Counted from the first letter of the stretch, positions 52,216 to 61,454 are shown. The stretch: 64,000 bases of DNA from Herbaspirillum sp. SJZ107 (GCF_006715485.1 NZ_VFNH01000003.1:868001-932000), one strand, 5' to 3'. Notes: generated by a model not told the origin, from the letters alone. A program made the numbers and translations.

Positions 52216-53229
52216 ATGAAAGCCATCGGATACCAGACCAGCCTCCCCATCGACGACGCCCAGGCGCTGGTCGACATCACCCTGCCGGACCCGGTCGCGC
52301 AAGGCCATGACCTGCTGGTCGAGGTGCGCGCGGTGTCGGTCAACCCGGTCGACACCAAGGTGCGCAAGAGCGCCACGCCGGAAGCCGGCGAATGGAAGGT
52401 GCTGGGCTGGGATGCGACCGGCATCGTCAAGGCGGTCGGTCCCGACGTGACCCTGTTCCAGCCGGGCGACTGCGTCTGGTACGCCGGCTCGATCGCGCGC
52501 GCCGGCAGCAACAGCGAGCTGCAGCTGGTGGACGAGCGCATCGTCGGCCACATGCCGGCATCGCTCGACTTCGGTCCGGCCGCGGCGCTGCCGCTGACCG
52601 GCCTGACGGCCTGGGAAATGCTGTTCGACCGCCTGGAGGTGCCGACCGGCGACGGGGGCAAAGGTAAAACCCTGCTGGTGATCGGCGCCGCCGGCGGCGT
52701 CGGCTCGATCCTGCTGCAGCTGGCGCGCCAGCTGACGCAGGTGACCGTGATCGGCACCGCCTCGCGTCCGGAAACCCGCGACTGGGCCTTGCAACTGGGC
52801 GCCCACCACGTGATCGACCACAGCAAGCCGCTGGGCGAGGAACTGGCGCAGGCCGGGCTGCCGGCCCCGGACTACGTGATCAGCCTGACCCACACCGAGC
52901 ATCACTTCGACCAGATCGTCGACCTGATCGCGCCGCAGGGCAAATTCGGCCTGATCGACGACCCGGCCCCGATCGACGTGCGCAAGTTCAAGCGAAAAGC
53001 GGTGTCGCTGCACTGGGAGCTGATGTTCACCCGTTCGCTGTTCAATACCGCCGACATGGCCGAGCAGAACCGCATCCTGAACCGCATCGCCGAGCTGGTC
53101 GACGCCGGCACGATCAAGACCACGGTCAACCAGAACTTCGGCGTCATCAACGCCGACAACCTGAAGCGCGCGCATGCGCTGCTCGAGTCGAACCGGGCGC
53201 AGGGCAAGATCGTGCTGGAAGGGTTCTAA
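52216..53229 (+). CDS. Zinc-type alcohol dehydrogenase/quinone oxidoreductase-like protein
   Basis: The 337-residue medium-chain dehydrogenase has a GroES-like domain (VRAVSVNPVDTKVRKSATPE, GWDATGIV) and a Rossmann domain with LLVIGAAGGVGSILLQLARQ (about 155-174). No structural-zinc cysteine cluster is visible, so it resembles zinc-free quinone or enone reductases that use NADPH. AAGGAG precedes the ATG at 52216. It is probably the target of the divergent LysR gene. Confidence 0.86.
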   Translation: MKAIGYQTSLPIDDAQALVDITLPDPVAQGHDLLVEVRAVSVNPVDTKVRKSATPEAGEWKVLGWDATGIVKAVGPDVTLFQPGDCVWYAGSIARAGSNSELQLVDERIVGHMPASLDFGPAAALPLTGLTAWEMLFDRLEVPTGDGGKGKTLLVIGAAGGVGSILLQLARQLTQVTVIGTASRPETRDWALQLGAHHVIDHSKPLGEELAQAGLPAPDYVISLTHTEHHFDQIVDLIAPQGKFGLIDDPAPIDVRKFKRKAVSLHWELMFTRSLFNTADMAEQNRILNRIAELVDAGTIKTTVNQNFGVINADNLKRAHALLESNRAQGKIVLEGF

Positions 53230-53248
53230 GCGCGCTGCCCGGCGCGGG

Positions 53249-54298
53249 TCACCAGACCAGTTGGAACTTGACGTGCAGCGGATACATCATTTCGCATGGC
53301 GCGCCGTGGCACTTGGCGGGCTTGTAGTGCTCCCCCATGGCGGCCGCGGCGACATAGCGGGTGGCTTCGGCGTCGAAGTCGCCCAGCTTGACCACCTGTT
53401 TCGCCACGCCGTCGGCGCCGACCAGCACGTTCAGGTGCAGCTCGCTGGTGTCGCCGTAGCGGCCACCGGCCGCACGCACCACCTTGTAGATGCCGCCCGG
53501 ACCGTGTTCCGGATAAGGTGGATCGTCGCCTTCCTCGAGTGCCGGATACTGGCTGCGGAACTGTTCTTTTTCTTCTTCGGTCAGCATTGCCCAGCCAACG
53601 TTGCTGGGTAGTGAGCCGGTACTGTTGACGCGGCGGAAGTTGGTACCCACTCGCGCTTCGTCCTCGCGTGTCTTGAAGGTCTTGTCGGCAGTGGGCTTCG
53701 GGCGGGCTGCTTTCTGCGCGAGCGTCTCCAGGTCTTCGGTACGGCCGCTGCCGGCATACACCATCTTGCCCCTGGTCGGCTTGCCGTCGACGAATTCGCC
53801 TTCGATACTGCCGCCAAGCACAAAGCTCAGGCGTCCCTGGCCGTTCGGCCGGTCGTTGCTGAACTGGCCCTGGTAGACGTTGCCGTTGACGTAGATTTGC
53901 GTGCCTTTCCCTTCGCGCACCATCATCTTCAGACCGCCTTCATACTGCAGGCCGTCGGCATACTTCAGGTAGCCCTCACCGTCGGGGAAGCCGTCGCGCA
54001 GCGAACCGATGTAGGTGAGCTTGTCGCCGACACGCAGCTTGGCTTCGCCGGCGACGGCGCCGCGCAGGAGCCGTCCCTGCAGCCGCATGGCGGTGCCGTC
54101 CGCGGTCTTCCATGTGAGGATGCCGACGCCATCGGCAAAGCCATCCTGGCACTTGCCGCTCCACTGCACCGCGGTCGCCGGCGCGGGCAGCAGCTTGGCG
54201 ATCCTGCAATCGGCGGCGCCATAGGTGATGGGCGCATCTTGCGCCAGGGCGGCGCTGCCTGCGCTCAGCGCCAGGCTCAGGACAATCATGGATTTCAT
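53249..54298 (-). CDS. MORN-repeat protein with C-terminal TonB_C-like domain
   Basis: The 349-residue protein has a signal peptide (MKSMIVLSLALSAGSAALAQ), about four MORN-type repeats between 45 and 175 (such as LTYIGSLRDGFPDGEGYLKY), a charged linker (about 190-255), and a C-terminal segment ELHLNVLVGADGVAKQVVKL ... GEHYKPAKCHGAPCEMMYPL typical of TonB C-terminal domains. Unlike TonB it lacks a transmembrane anchor. Proteins of this layout are poorly known; a role at the outer envelope is likely. Two paired cysteines (KCHGAPC) sit near the end. Confidence 0.78.
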   Translation of the reverse strand: MKSMIVLSLALSAGSAALAQDAPITYGAADCRIAKLLPAPATAVQWSGKCQDGFADGVGILTWKTADGTAMRLQGRLLRGAVAGEAKLRVGDKLTYIGSLRDGFPDGEGYLKYADGLQYEGGLKMMVREGKGTQIYVNGNVYQGQFSNDRPNGQGRLSFVLGGSIEGEFVDGKPTRGKMVYAGSGRTEDLETLAQKAARPKPTADKTFKTREDEARVGTNFRRVNSTGSLPSNVGWAMLTEEEKEQFRSQYPALEEGDDPPYPEHGPGGIYKVVRAAGGRYGDTSELHLNVLVGADGVAKQVVKLGDFDAEATRYVAAAAMGEHYKPAKCHGAPCEMMYPLHVKFQLVW

Positions 54299-54408
54299 GT
54301 GGACTCGGCTGATAAAGTTTATGAAAACGCAAGCATTTCCACTCTAGCACGCGGCCACAGGAATGTTAACAAAAGGGAAAATTATTGTTGCTGCGGCGCC
54401 GCTGCCGG

Positions 54409-54975
54409 TCAACCCAGCGGCAAGGTCATGTAGCACAGGTCGTAGCTGGCGCCATCGACCCTGACCATATCCTCGATGCGCGCGATCATGCGGAAGTCGG
54501 CACGCAGGTAAAGCGCAACGGCAGGCCGGTTATCGGCCAGCACTTCCAGGTCGATCCAGTCGATGCCGGCTTCCCGGCGCGCCCACTCGACGGCGGTGCC
54601 GACCAGCTGCACGCCCAGGCCGCGCCGCCGGTACAGGCGCTGCACGCCCATTCCCAGCATCGCCCGGTGCGCGGCCGCGGATTCCGGCCGCGCGCGCAGG
54701 TCGATGTGGCCGGCGATATTGCCGGTCGGCCCGAGCGCCAGCCACAGGCGGCGCCAGCCGGGCTGGCCGACCGCCAGGTGCAAACCCTTGATGAAGGCCA
54801 GGCGCAGCCCGGCCGGCATGCGCGACTGGTCGCGCGGCAGCGGCTGGAACAGCGGCGTGCCGCCGGCGCCGTTGTCGCGCAGGTGGTCGTCCAGGTAGGC
54901 GAAGAAGGGCGCCAGGTCGGCTTCGACGGCTGGGCGGATATTCAGCTTCGCTATCTGTTCGTCCGATGCATTCAT
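54409..54975 (-). CDS. GNAT-family N-acetyltransferase
   Basis: The 188-residue protein has the GNAT fold with the acetyl-CoA loop GMGVQRLYRRRGLGVQLVGTAV (positions around 118-140) and a WIDLEVLADNRPAVALYLRA segment. The ATG at 54975 follows a GGGCG-poor leader but gives the family start; an in-frame ATG at 54999 lies inside the acyl-CoA dehydrogenase gene. The substrate cannot be read from the sequence. Confidence 0.82.
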   Translation of the reverse strand: MNASDEQIAKLNIRPAVEADLAPFFAYLDDHLRDNGAGGTPLFQPLPRDQSRMPAGLRLAFIKGLHLAVGQPGWRRLWLALGPTGNIAGHIDLRARPESAAAHRAMLGMGVQRLYRRRGLGVQLVGTAVEWARREAGIDWIDLEVLADNRPAVALYLRADFRMIARIEDMVRVDGASYDLCYMTLPLG

Positions 54976-54982
54976 GACGCCA

Positions 54983-56110
54983 TCATAACGCCCTTGCAAT
55001 CAAAATCTTCTGGATGTCGCTGGTGCCCTCGTAGATCTGGCACACGCGCACGTCGCGGTAGATGCGCTCGATCGGGAAATCGGCCACGTAGCCGTAGCCG
55101 CCGAACACCTGCATCGCGCTCGAGACCACGCGCTCGGCCATCTCCGAGGCGAACAGCTTGGCCATCGCGGCTTCCTTCAGGCAGGGTAATCCCGCATCCT
55201 TCATCGATGCCGCATGCAGGATCAGCTGGCGCGCGGCTTCGATCCCCATCGCCATCTCGGCCAGGCGGAACTGCACCGCCTGGTGGTCGAAGATCGGGCT
55301 GCCGAAGCTGGTGCGTTCCTTTGCATAGGCGAGGGCGGCCTCGTAGGCAGCGCGCGCCATGCCGACCGATTGCGAGGCGATGCCGATGCGGCCGCCCTCG
55401 AGGCCGGACAGTGCGATCTTGTAGCCTTGCCCTTCTTCGCCGATCAGGTTGTCAAGCGGGACGCGGCAGTTGTCGAACACGATCTGCGCCGTGTCCGAGG
55501 AATGCTGGCCCATCTTGTGCTCGATGCCGGCGACGATGTAGCCGGGCGTGTCGGTCGGCACCCAGAACGCGCTGATGCCTTTCTTGCCGGCGGCCTTGTC
55601 CGTGACCGCCATCACGATCGCCACGTCGCCGTTCTTGCCGCTGGTGATGAACTGCTTGGTGCCGTTGATGACGTAATGATCGCCGTCGCGGGTGGCCGTC
55701 GTGCGCAGGGCGGCGGCATCGCTGCCGGTATGCGGTTCGGTGAGAGCAAAGGCGCCTAATAACTCCCCTTGGGCGAGCGGACGCAGCCAGCGCTGTTTCT
55801 GCGCTTCGCTGGCGTAGGTCATGCCGATCGAGCATACCGGGCAGTTGTTCACCGAGATGACGGTCGAGGTGCCGCCGTCGCCGGCCGCGATTTCTTCCAG
55901 CACCAGGGCCAGCGCCACGTAGTCGAGGCCGGCGCCGCCGTACTGTTCGGGCACCGCCACACCGAAGGCGCCCAGTTGCGCCAGTTCCTTCAGCTCTTCC
56001 TTCGGGAAATGGTGCTCGCGGTCCCAGCGCGCGGCGTTGGGCGCCAGGCGCTCCTGCGAGAAAGCGCGCAGGGCGTCGCGGATCATCTGGTGTTCTTCGC
56101 TCAGTATCAT
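54983..56110 (-). CDS. Acyl-CoA dehydrogenase, short-chain type
   Basis: The 375-residue flavoprotein has the ACAD signatures ALTEPHTGSDAAALRT (about 125-140), FGSPIFDHQAVQFRLA and QVFGGYGYVADFPIER with the catalytic glutamate in YEGTSDIQ near residue 366. It oxidises a short-chain acyl-CoA and passes electrons to ETF. It lies beside a thiolase and liuA, so it may work in leucine or fatty acid breakdown. Confidence 0.93.
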   Translation of the reverse strand: MILSEEHQMIRDALRAFSQERLAPNAARWDREHHFPKEELKELAQLGAFGVAVPEQYGGAGLDYVALALVLEEIAAGDGGTSTVISVNNCPVCSIGMTYASEAQKQRWLRPLAQGELLGAFALTEPHTGSDAAALRTTATRDGDHYVINGTKQFITSGKNGDVAIVMAVTDKAAGKKGISAFWVPTDTPGYIVAGIEHKMGQHSSDTAQIVFDNCRVPLDNLIGEEGQGYKIALSGLEGGRIGIASQSVGMARAAYEAALAYAKERTSFGSPIFDHQAVQFRLAEMAMGIEAARQLILHAASMKDAGLPCLKEAAMAKLFASEMAERVVSSAMQVFGGYGYVADFPIERIYRDVRVCQIYEGTSDIQKILIARAL

Positions 56111-56157
56111 CGTGTCTCGTCTGTATTGTTATCGCGGCGCCGCTGCCTGCCTGTGCG

Positions 56158-56826
56158 TTACCAGGGGATCGGACCGCCGTCGTAGTTCAGGAAGGAACCG
56201 TTCCGGCCGTGGCCGACGCCAGCCAGGGTCGCGCGCAGCGTACCTACGCTTTCTTCCACCGTCAGGGTGGCGCCGGCACCGCCCATGTCGGTCTGGACCC
56301 AGCCGGGGTGGAAGCTGACGCAGGTGACGCCCTGCGGGCCGAAGGTGAGGGCGGTATCGGCCAGGATGGAGTTGAGCGCGGCCTTGCTCGCGCGGTACAG
56401 CGAGCCGTCGGCGCTGCGGCGCTCGCCGATCGAACCCATGCGCGAGGAGATTACTGCCAGCTTGCCGCGCGTGGCGGCGACCAGCGGCGCGACGATCGGC
56501 AGCAGGCGCATCGCGGCCAGCACGTTGGTGTGCATGACCTGGTCGAATTCCTGCTCGGTCGGGAAGCCGTTGTGGGTAGGGCCGTAGACGCCGGCCACCA
56601 GCCAGGCGGCATCGATCTTTTCGTCGTCCAGCTGCCAGCCGAGGCCGGCGATGGATTCGGCGTTGGTCACGTCCAGCCGCAGCGCCTGGGCGCCCAGCTG
56701 CGCGAGTTCGTCGCAGTCGGCCTGCTTGCGCGCGGTGGCGATCACGCGCCAGCCGTCGGCGCGGTATTGACGGACCAGTTCGTGGCCGATGCCGCGCGAA
56801 GCGCCTAAGATGAGAACGGTGGACAT
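56158..56826 (-). CDS. Short-chain dehydrogenase/reductase
   Basis: The 222-residue SDR protein has the nucleotide loop LGASRGIGHELV (about 7-18) and the catalytic YRASKAALNS (Tyr and Lys about 145 and 149), with the serine in VISSRMGS. An SDR of this type is often linked with C-factor-like proteins. It sits between the acyl-CoA dehydrogenase and thiolase genes, with gaps of 47 and 65 nt. Its substrate is unknown. An GGAG site precedes the ATG. Confidence 0.85.
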   Translation of the reverse strand: MSTVLILGASRGIGHELVRQYRADGWRVIATARKQADCDELAQLGAQALRLDVTNAESIAGLGWQLDDEKIDAAWLVAGVYGPTHNGFPTEQEFDQVMHTNVLAAMRLLPIVAPLVAATRGKLAVISSRMGSIGERRSADGSLYRASKAALNSILADTALTFGPQGVTCVSFHPGWVQTDMGGAGATLTVEESVGTLRATLAGVGHGRNGSFLNYDGGPIPW

Positions 56827-56891
56827 GGTGCAGCTCCTTACGGTATGGATGACAAGCTGTCACCATACCGTGTTTTGGCGGCGCGCGTGTT

Positions 56892-58094
56892 TCAGGCCAT
56901 CTCGATCGCCATCGCGGTGGCTTCACCGCCGCCGATGCACAGCGAGGCCACGCCGCGCTTGCCGCCGGTCTTCTTCAGCGCACCGAGCAGGGTGACGACG
57001 ATGCGCGCGCCCGAGGCGCCGATCGGGTGGCCCAGCGCGCAGGCGCCGCCGTGGATGTTGACCTTGCTGTGCGGGATGTCGAGGTCGCGCATGGCAGCCA
57101 TCGGCACCGCGGCAAAGGCTTCGTTGATCTCGAACAGGTCGACGTCGCCGCTGGTCCAGCCGGTCTTGGCGAACAGTTTGCGCATCGCGCCGATCGGGGC
57201 GGTGGTGAACAGGTTCGGTTCCTGCGCGTGGGTGGCGTGGCCGATCACGCGCGCGATCGGCGCCAGGCCCAGTTCCTTGGCCGTCGATTCGCGCATCATC
57301 ACCAGCGCGGCGGCGCCGTCGTTGATCGAGGACGAGGAGGCGGCGGTCACGGTGCCTTCCTTCTTGAAGGCGGGCTTCAGGGAAGGGATCTTGTCGGTGC
57401 GCGCTTTCAGCGGGCCTTCGTCCTTTTCGATGATCTGCTCGCCCAGGCGATTCGCCACGCTCACCGGCGCGATTTCCCAGTCGAAGGTGCCGTCGTTGTT
57501 GGCGGCCTGCGCGCGCTTGACCGATTCGATCGCGAACGCGTCCTGGTCTTCGCGCGTGAACTGGTAAGTCGCCACGCATTCCTCGGCGAAGGTACCCATC
57601 GAGCGGCCCTCTCCGGTCTTTTCGTTGCGCGAGTAGGCGTCTTCGAGGCCGTCCAGCATCATGTGGTCGAACATCGGCGCGTGGCCGATGCGGTAGCCGC
57701 CGCGCGCTTTCGGGATCAGGTAGGGCGCGTTGGTCATCGATTCCATGCCGCCGGCCACGACGATGTCGGCGCTGCCGGCTTTCAGCTGGTCGTGGGCGAA
57801 GATCGCGGCCTGCATCGCCGAGCCGCACATCTTGGAGAGGGTCACGGCGCCGGTCGAGACGGGCAGCCCCGCCTTGATGAGCGCCTGGCGTGCCGGGGCC
57901 TGGCCCTGGCCGGCCATCAGGCAGTTGCCGAAGTAGACGTGTTCGACCTTGCTGGCGTCGACGCCGGCGCGTTCGACCGCGGCCTTGATCGCCACGGCGC
58001 CCAGGTCGCTGGCGGATTTCGAGGAAAAGTCGCCCTGGAAGGCGCCCATCGGGGTGCGGGCGGCGCCGACGATGACGATCGGATCGTTATTCAT
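56892..58094 (-). CDS. Acetyl-CoA C-acetyltransferase (thiolase)
   Basis: The 400-residue thiolase has the active-site cysteine in LSKMCGSAMQAA (about residue 91), the second domain NIHGGACALGHPIGASGARI (His) and the C-terminal cysteine in LCIGGGEATAMAIE. It splits acetoacetyl-CoA or condenses acetyl-CoA. With HMG-CoA lyase giving acetoacetate, this fits the end of leucine degradation, although no CoA-transferase for acetoacetate is in the window. Confidence 0.93.
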   Translation of the reverse strand: MNNDPIVIVGAARTPMGAFQGDFSSKSASDLGAVAIKAAVERAGVDASKVEHVYFGNCLMAGQGQAPARQALIKAGLPVSTGAVTLSKMCGSAMQAAIFAHDQLKAGSADIVVAGGMESMTNAPYLIPKARGGYRIGHAPMFDHMMLDGLEDAYSRNEKTGEGRSMGTFAEECVATYQFTREDQDAFAIESVKRAQAANNDGTFDWEIAPVSVANRLGEQIIEKDEGPLKARTDKIPSLKPAFKKEGTVTAASSSSINDGAAALVMMRESTAKELGLAPIARVIGHATHAQEPNLFTTAPIGAMRKLFAKTGWTSGDVDLFEINEAFAAVPMAAMRDLDIPHSKVNIHGGACALGHPIGASGARIVVTLLGALKKTGGKRGVASLCIGGGEATAMAIEMA

Positions 58095-58184
58095 GTGTGT
58101 CTCCAGTCAGGATGAGGGTGGCGATGGCATCGCCGTGTTTTGAGAATGTCGAACGGCTGTAACTGGGAAGAGGGACCACCAGCC

Positions 58185-58263
58185 CGTCGTTCCCGCGCAG
58201 GCGGGAACCCAAGTTCTGCGGCTATTCAGGCAAAATTGGGTTCCCGCCTTCGCGGGAACGACG
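58185..58263. repeat. Inverted pair of REP-like elements (between thiolase gene and liuA)
   Basis: The left unit (58185-58215) and the right unit (58234-58263) are facing copies of CGTCGTTCCCGCG..GGCGGGAACCCAA in outline. The hairpin is CCCGC-loop-GCGGG, a sequence variant of the 24.1 and 49.4 kb pairs, where the stem is CCCTGC/GCAGGG. Compensating changes in both stem arms show that the stem pairing is kept. Confidence 0.87.
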
Positions 58264-58366
58264 TTCATCGGTGACGGGCTTGCGGCGGTCTTTGCGACTC
58301 TTCTTGTGGCCTTTTCGGCTCTACGACGCAGCCCGCGTCTCCACTCCACTTCTCCTGCTTAAACTG

Positions 58367-59551
58367 TTACATGGTCTCGCCAAACAGCTCGCGCCCGATC
58401 AGCATGCGCCGGATCTCGCTGGTGCCCGCGCCGATTTCGTACAGCTTGGCATCGCGCCACAGGCGGCCGACCGGGTACTCGTTGATGTAGCCGTTGCCGC
58501 CCAGCGCCTGGATCGCCTCGCCGGCCATCCAGGTCGCCTTTTCGGCGCTGTACAGGATGGCGCCGGCGGCGTCCTTGCGCAGGGCGCGCACCTGTTCCGG
58601 GCCGGTGGCGCGGTCGCAGGCCTGGCCGACCGCATAGACGTAGGCGCGGCAGGCCATCATGGTGGAATACATGTCGGCGATCTTGCCCTGCATGAGCTGG
58701 AATTCGCCGATCGCCTGGCCGAACTGTTTTCGTTCGTGGATGTAGGGAACGACCACGTCCATGCAGGCCGACATGATGCCGAGCGGGCCGCCGGAGAGGA
58801 CGGTGCGCTCGAAGTCCAGGCCCGACATCAGCACCTTGACGCCATTACCCACGCCGCCCAGCACGTTCTCCACAGGTACTTCGCAATCCTGGAACACCAG
58901 TTCGCCGGTATGCGAGCCGCGCATGCCCAATTTGTCCAGCTTTTGCGCGATCGAGAAACCCTTAAAACCTTTTTCGATGAGGAAGGCGGTCATGCCGCGC
59001 GGGCCGGCGTCGATGTCGGTCTTGGCATAGACCACCAGGGTGTCGGCGTCGGGGCCGTTGGTGATCCACATCTTGGTGCCGTTCAGGACGTAGCGGTCAC
59101 CCTTCAGCTCGGCGCGCAGCTTCATGCTGACGACATCGGAACCGGCGTTCGGTTCGGACATGGCCAGCGCGCCGACGTGCTCGCCCGAGATCAGCTTCGG
59201 CAGGTAGGTGCGCTTCTGTTCTTCGCTGCCGTTGCGCTTGATCTGGTTCACGCACAGATTGGAGTGGGCGCCGTACGACAGGCCGACCGAGGCCGAGGCG
59301 CGCGAGATTTCTTCCATGGCGACGATGTGGGCCAGGTAGCCCATGTTGGCGCCGCCGTACTCCTCGCCGACGGTGATGCCCAGCAGGCCCAGTTCGCCCA
59401 TCTTCTTCCACAGGTCCATCGGGAACTGGTCGGTGCGGTCGATCTCGGCAGCGCGCGGCGCGATTTCGCTGGCCGCGAACTGTTGCACCGCTTCGCGCAG
59501 CGCGGCGATGTCTTCGCCGTGGTCAAAGGTCAAGCCTGGAAGGTGCAGCAT
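58367..59551 (-). CDS. liuA: Isovaleryl-CoA dehydrogenase
   Basis: The 394-residue flavoprotein resembles isovaleryl-CoA dehydrogenase: LGITVGEEYGGANMGYLAHI, LSYGAHSNLCVNQI, KMWITNGPDADTLVVYAKTD and YEIGAGTSEIRRMLIGRELF at the end. It is the first step after leucine is turned into isovaleryl-CoA, giving methylcrotonyl-CoA for LiuB/LiuD. liuR lies directly upstream, with an operator candidate between them. Confidence 0.95.
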   Translation of the reverse strand: MLHLPGLTFDHGEDIAALREAVQQFAASEIAPRAAEIDRTDQFPMDLWKKMGELGLLGITVGEEYGGANMGYLAHIVAMEEISRASASVGLSYGAHSNLCVNQIKRNGSEEQKRTYLPKLISGEHVGALAMSEPNAGSDVVSMKLRAELKGDRYVLNGTKMWITNGPDADTLVVYAKTDIDAGPRGMTAFLIEKGFKGFSIAQKLDKLGMRGSHTGELVFQDCEVPVENVLGGVGNGVKVLMSGLDFERTVLSGGPLGIMSACMDVVVPYIHERKQFGQAIGEFQLMQGKIADMYSTMMACRAYVYAVGQACDRATGPEQVRALRKDAAGAILYSAEKATWMAGEAIQALGGNGYINEYPVGRLWRDAKLYEIGAGTSEIRRMLIGRELFGETM

Positions 59552-59597
59552 GTCGTCCTCGTCTCCATGATGTTATACAGTGCATGATAACGCGGAG

Positions 59598-59617
59598 TGA
59601 CGTTAACGTAAACGTCA
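59598..59617. promoter_or_regulatory. Probable LiuR operator upstream of liuA
   Basis: Arms TGACGTT (59598-59604) and AACGTCA (59611-59617) are inverted around AACGTA. The core ACGTT-N6-AACGT is the same as the 30-nt palindrome at 31325-31354. It lies between liuR (ends 59636) and liuA (starts 59551), 47 nt from the liuA start codon. MerR-family dyads of this size overlap a long spacer promoter, and this one is well placed. Confidence 0.68.
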
Positions 59618-59635
59618 AGTGACGCGGCTGTTGCG

Positions 59636-60052
59636 TCAGGCGGCGTTGCGCTCCGGCGCGTCCTGCACGCCGGCTTCTTCCAGCAAGCGCTTGCACTCGT
59701 CCTCGTGCACGGCGATCTCGGCCAGCGACATCTCGATGTCCGCGCGCTGCTGCTCGAGGGTCCGGCGCTGGTGCGCCAGCACGTCGAGGAAACGGTCGAT
59801 CTGGGCCACGGTATCTTTCGGCGACTCGTACATGTCGATGATGCTCTTGATCTCCGACAGGGTCAGACCCAATCTCTTGCCGCGCAGCGTCAGTTTCAGG
59901 CGCGTGCGGTCGCGCGGCGTGTACACGCGGTTGCGTCCGCCCTGGCCCTCGCGTTTCGGGCTCAATAAACCCTGGTCTTCATAGAAGCGGATGGCGCGGG
60001 CGGTGATGTCGAATTCGCGTGCCAGTTCGGCGATGGTATAGGTCGTGGCCAT
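59636..60052 (-). CDS. liuR: MerR-family regulator of leucine degradation
   Basis: The 138-residue protein has a MerR winged HTH (TYTIAELAREFDITARAIRF, about residues 4-23, then GLLSPKREGQGGRNRVYTPR) and a coiled-coil dimer helix (about 85-125). It begins in front of liuA and belongs to the LiuR group known to control leucine and branched-chain genes. No cysteine is near the effector end, so it is not a metal sensor of MerR/CueR type. Operator candidates of one pattern lie on both sides and before liuB. Confidence 0.88.
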   Translation of the reverse strand: MATTYTIAELAREFDITARAIRFYEDQGLLSPKREGQGGRNRVYTPRDRTRLKLTLRGKRLGLTLSEIKSIIDMYESPKDTVAQIDRFLDVLAHQRRTLEQQRADIEMSLAEIAVHEDECKRLLEEAGVQDAPERNAA

Positions 60053-60113
60053 GGTGTCCTGCGGGCAAAGTGTGACGGCGCCGGGAATCGCTTAAAATCC
60101 AGGCTGGCGCCGC

Positions 60114-60136
60114 TTTCCGTTTACGTCAACGTAATC
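60114..60136. promoter_or_regulatory. Third LiuR-type site between liuR and the MBL-fold gene
   Basis: Within CTTTCCGTT-TACGTC-AACGTAATC, the arms CGTT (60118-60121) and AACG (60128-60131) flank TACGTC. The 17 nt from CGTTTAC to AACGTAA equal the centre of the ychJ-like palindrome read on the other strand. It lies 55-77 nt upstream of the MBL-fold gene and 62 nt from the liuR start, so it could control both. Confidence 0.6.
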
Positions 60137-60190
60137 TCATTGGCGGTGATTGTAGCGCGCCGCGTCCGTCATATCACGAAAGACCTGCGC

Positions 60191-61258
60191 ATGAACGCTC
60201 TCGAATCCCAGCTGGCCTATCCTTTCGGCGACACCGTCCCGGCCCTCGGCACCGTGCTCGACGTCGCACCTGCGCCGGCCGCACCCGGCATCAAATGGCT
60301 GCGCATGCCGCTGCCGTTCGCGCTCGACCATATCAACCTGTGGCTGCTGGACGACGAGATCGACGGCCGGCGCGGCTGGTCGCTGATCGACTGCGGCGCC
60401 GGCACCGATGCCACCCGCGCCGCTTGGGAACAGCTGATCACCGGCGCCCTGGACGGGCGGCCGCTGCTGCGCGTATTCGCGACGCATTGCCACCCGGACC
60501 ACGTCGGCCTGTCCGGCTGGCTGTGCGAGCGTTTCGATGCGCCGTTCTGGACCAGCGCCGCCGAGTTCGCCTTCGCGCGCATGATGGCGGCGGCCTTGCC
60601 CGGCGTCGACGGCCCGTCGGCGATCCCGCATTTCCGGCTGCACGGACTGGCCGATGCCGCCATGCTCGAGCAGATGGCCAGCCGCAAGAATTACTATCCG
60701 TCGCTGGTACCGTCGGTGCCGCACGCCTACACCCGTCTGCAGGATGGCCAGCAGGTCGCGATCGGCGGCTGCGCGTGGCGCGTGATCACCGGCTTCGGCC
60801 ATTCGCCCGAACATGTGTCGCTCTACAGCGAAGCGCTGAACGTGCTGGTGTCGGGCGACATGGTATTGCCGCGCATCTCGACCAACGTCTCGGTGTTCGC
60901 AGTCGAGCCCGAGGGCAACCCGCTGCAGCTGTACCTGGATTCGCTCGCCAAGTTCGGCGACCTGCCGGACGACGTGCTGGTCCTGCCTTCGCACGGCAAG
61001 CCGTTCCGCGGCCTGCACACCCGCATCCGCCAGCTGCGCGACCACCATGCGGCGCGGCTGGACGAAGTCCAGGCCGCCTGCGCCACGCCGCGATCGGCGG
61101 TTGACATTGTGCCGATCATGTTCCGGCGCCCGCTCGATGCCCACCAGCTGAGCTTTGCCCTGGGCGAAGCACTGGCCCATTTGCATGCTTTGTGGCAAAA
61201 CGGTCACTTGCGCCGTGTAACCGGTGCCGACGGCATCATCCGCTTCCAGGTCACCTGA
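60191..61258 (+). CDS. MBL-fold metallo-hydrolase
   Basis: The 355-residue protein has the metallo-beta-lactamase zinc motif THCHPDHVG (about 113-121, pattern HxHxDH), a further His in FGHSPEHV and Asp in LVSGDMVLPR, and a C-terminal helical domain. Such proteins hydrolyse thioesters, lactones and phosphodiesters; substrate unknown. The ATG at 60191 is preferred to 60140, which lies in the operator region. A LiuR-like site upstream suggests it belongs to the leucine regulon, perhaps as an acyl-CoA hydrolase. Confidence 0.85.
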   Translation: MNALESQLAYPFGDTVPALGTVLDVAPAPAAPGIKWLRMPLPFALDHINLWLLDDEIDGRRGWSLIDCGAGTDATRAAWEQLITGALDGRPLLRVFATHCHPDHVGLSGWLCERFDAPFWTSAAEFAFARMMAAALPGVDGPSAIPHFRLHGLADAAMLEQMASRKNYYPSLVPSVPHAYTRLQDGQQVAIGGCAWRVITGFGHSPEHVSLYSEALNVLVSGDMVLPRISTNVSVFAVEPEGNPLQLYLDSLAKFGDLPDDVLVLPSHGKPFRGLHTRIRQLRDHHAARLDEVQAACATPRSAVDIVPIMFRRPLDAHQLSFALGEALAHLHALWQNGHLRRVTGADGIIRFQVT

Positions 61259-61454
61259 GCAATCACTTACTTTCATCGTAGGCGGCTTGCATAAGCGGCC
61301 GCCGGTCCCATCCCATACTCAATGGGCATTCATTGCGATTGCCTTGGTATTGCCACGTGTGAAATCATTTCGGCAAACGTTTTCTTTTTCCTGTAGGATA
61401 TTTTTCACACTTGCATAATCAGGGACCGAAAACGTGGGGAATTGCTGGACAGCA

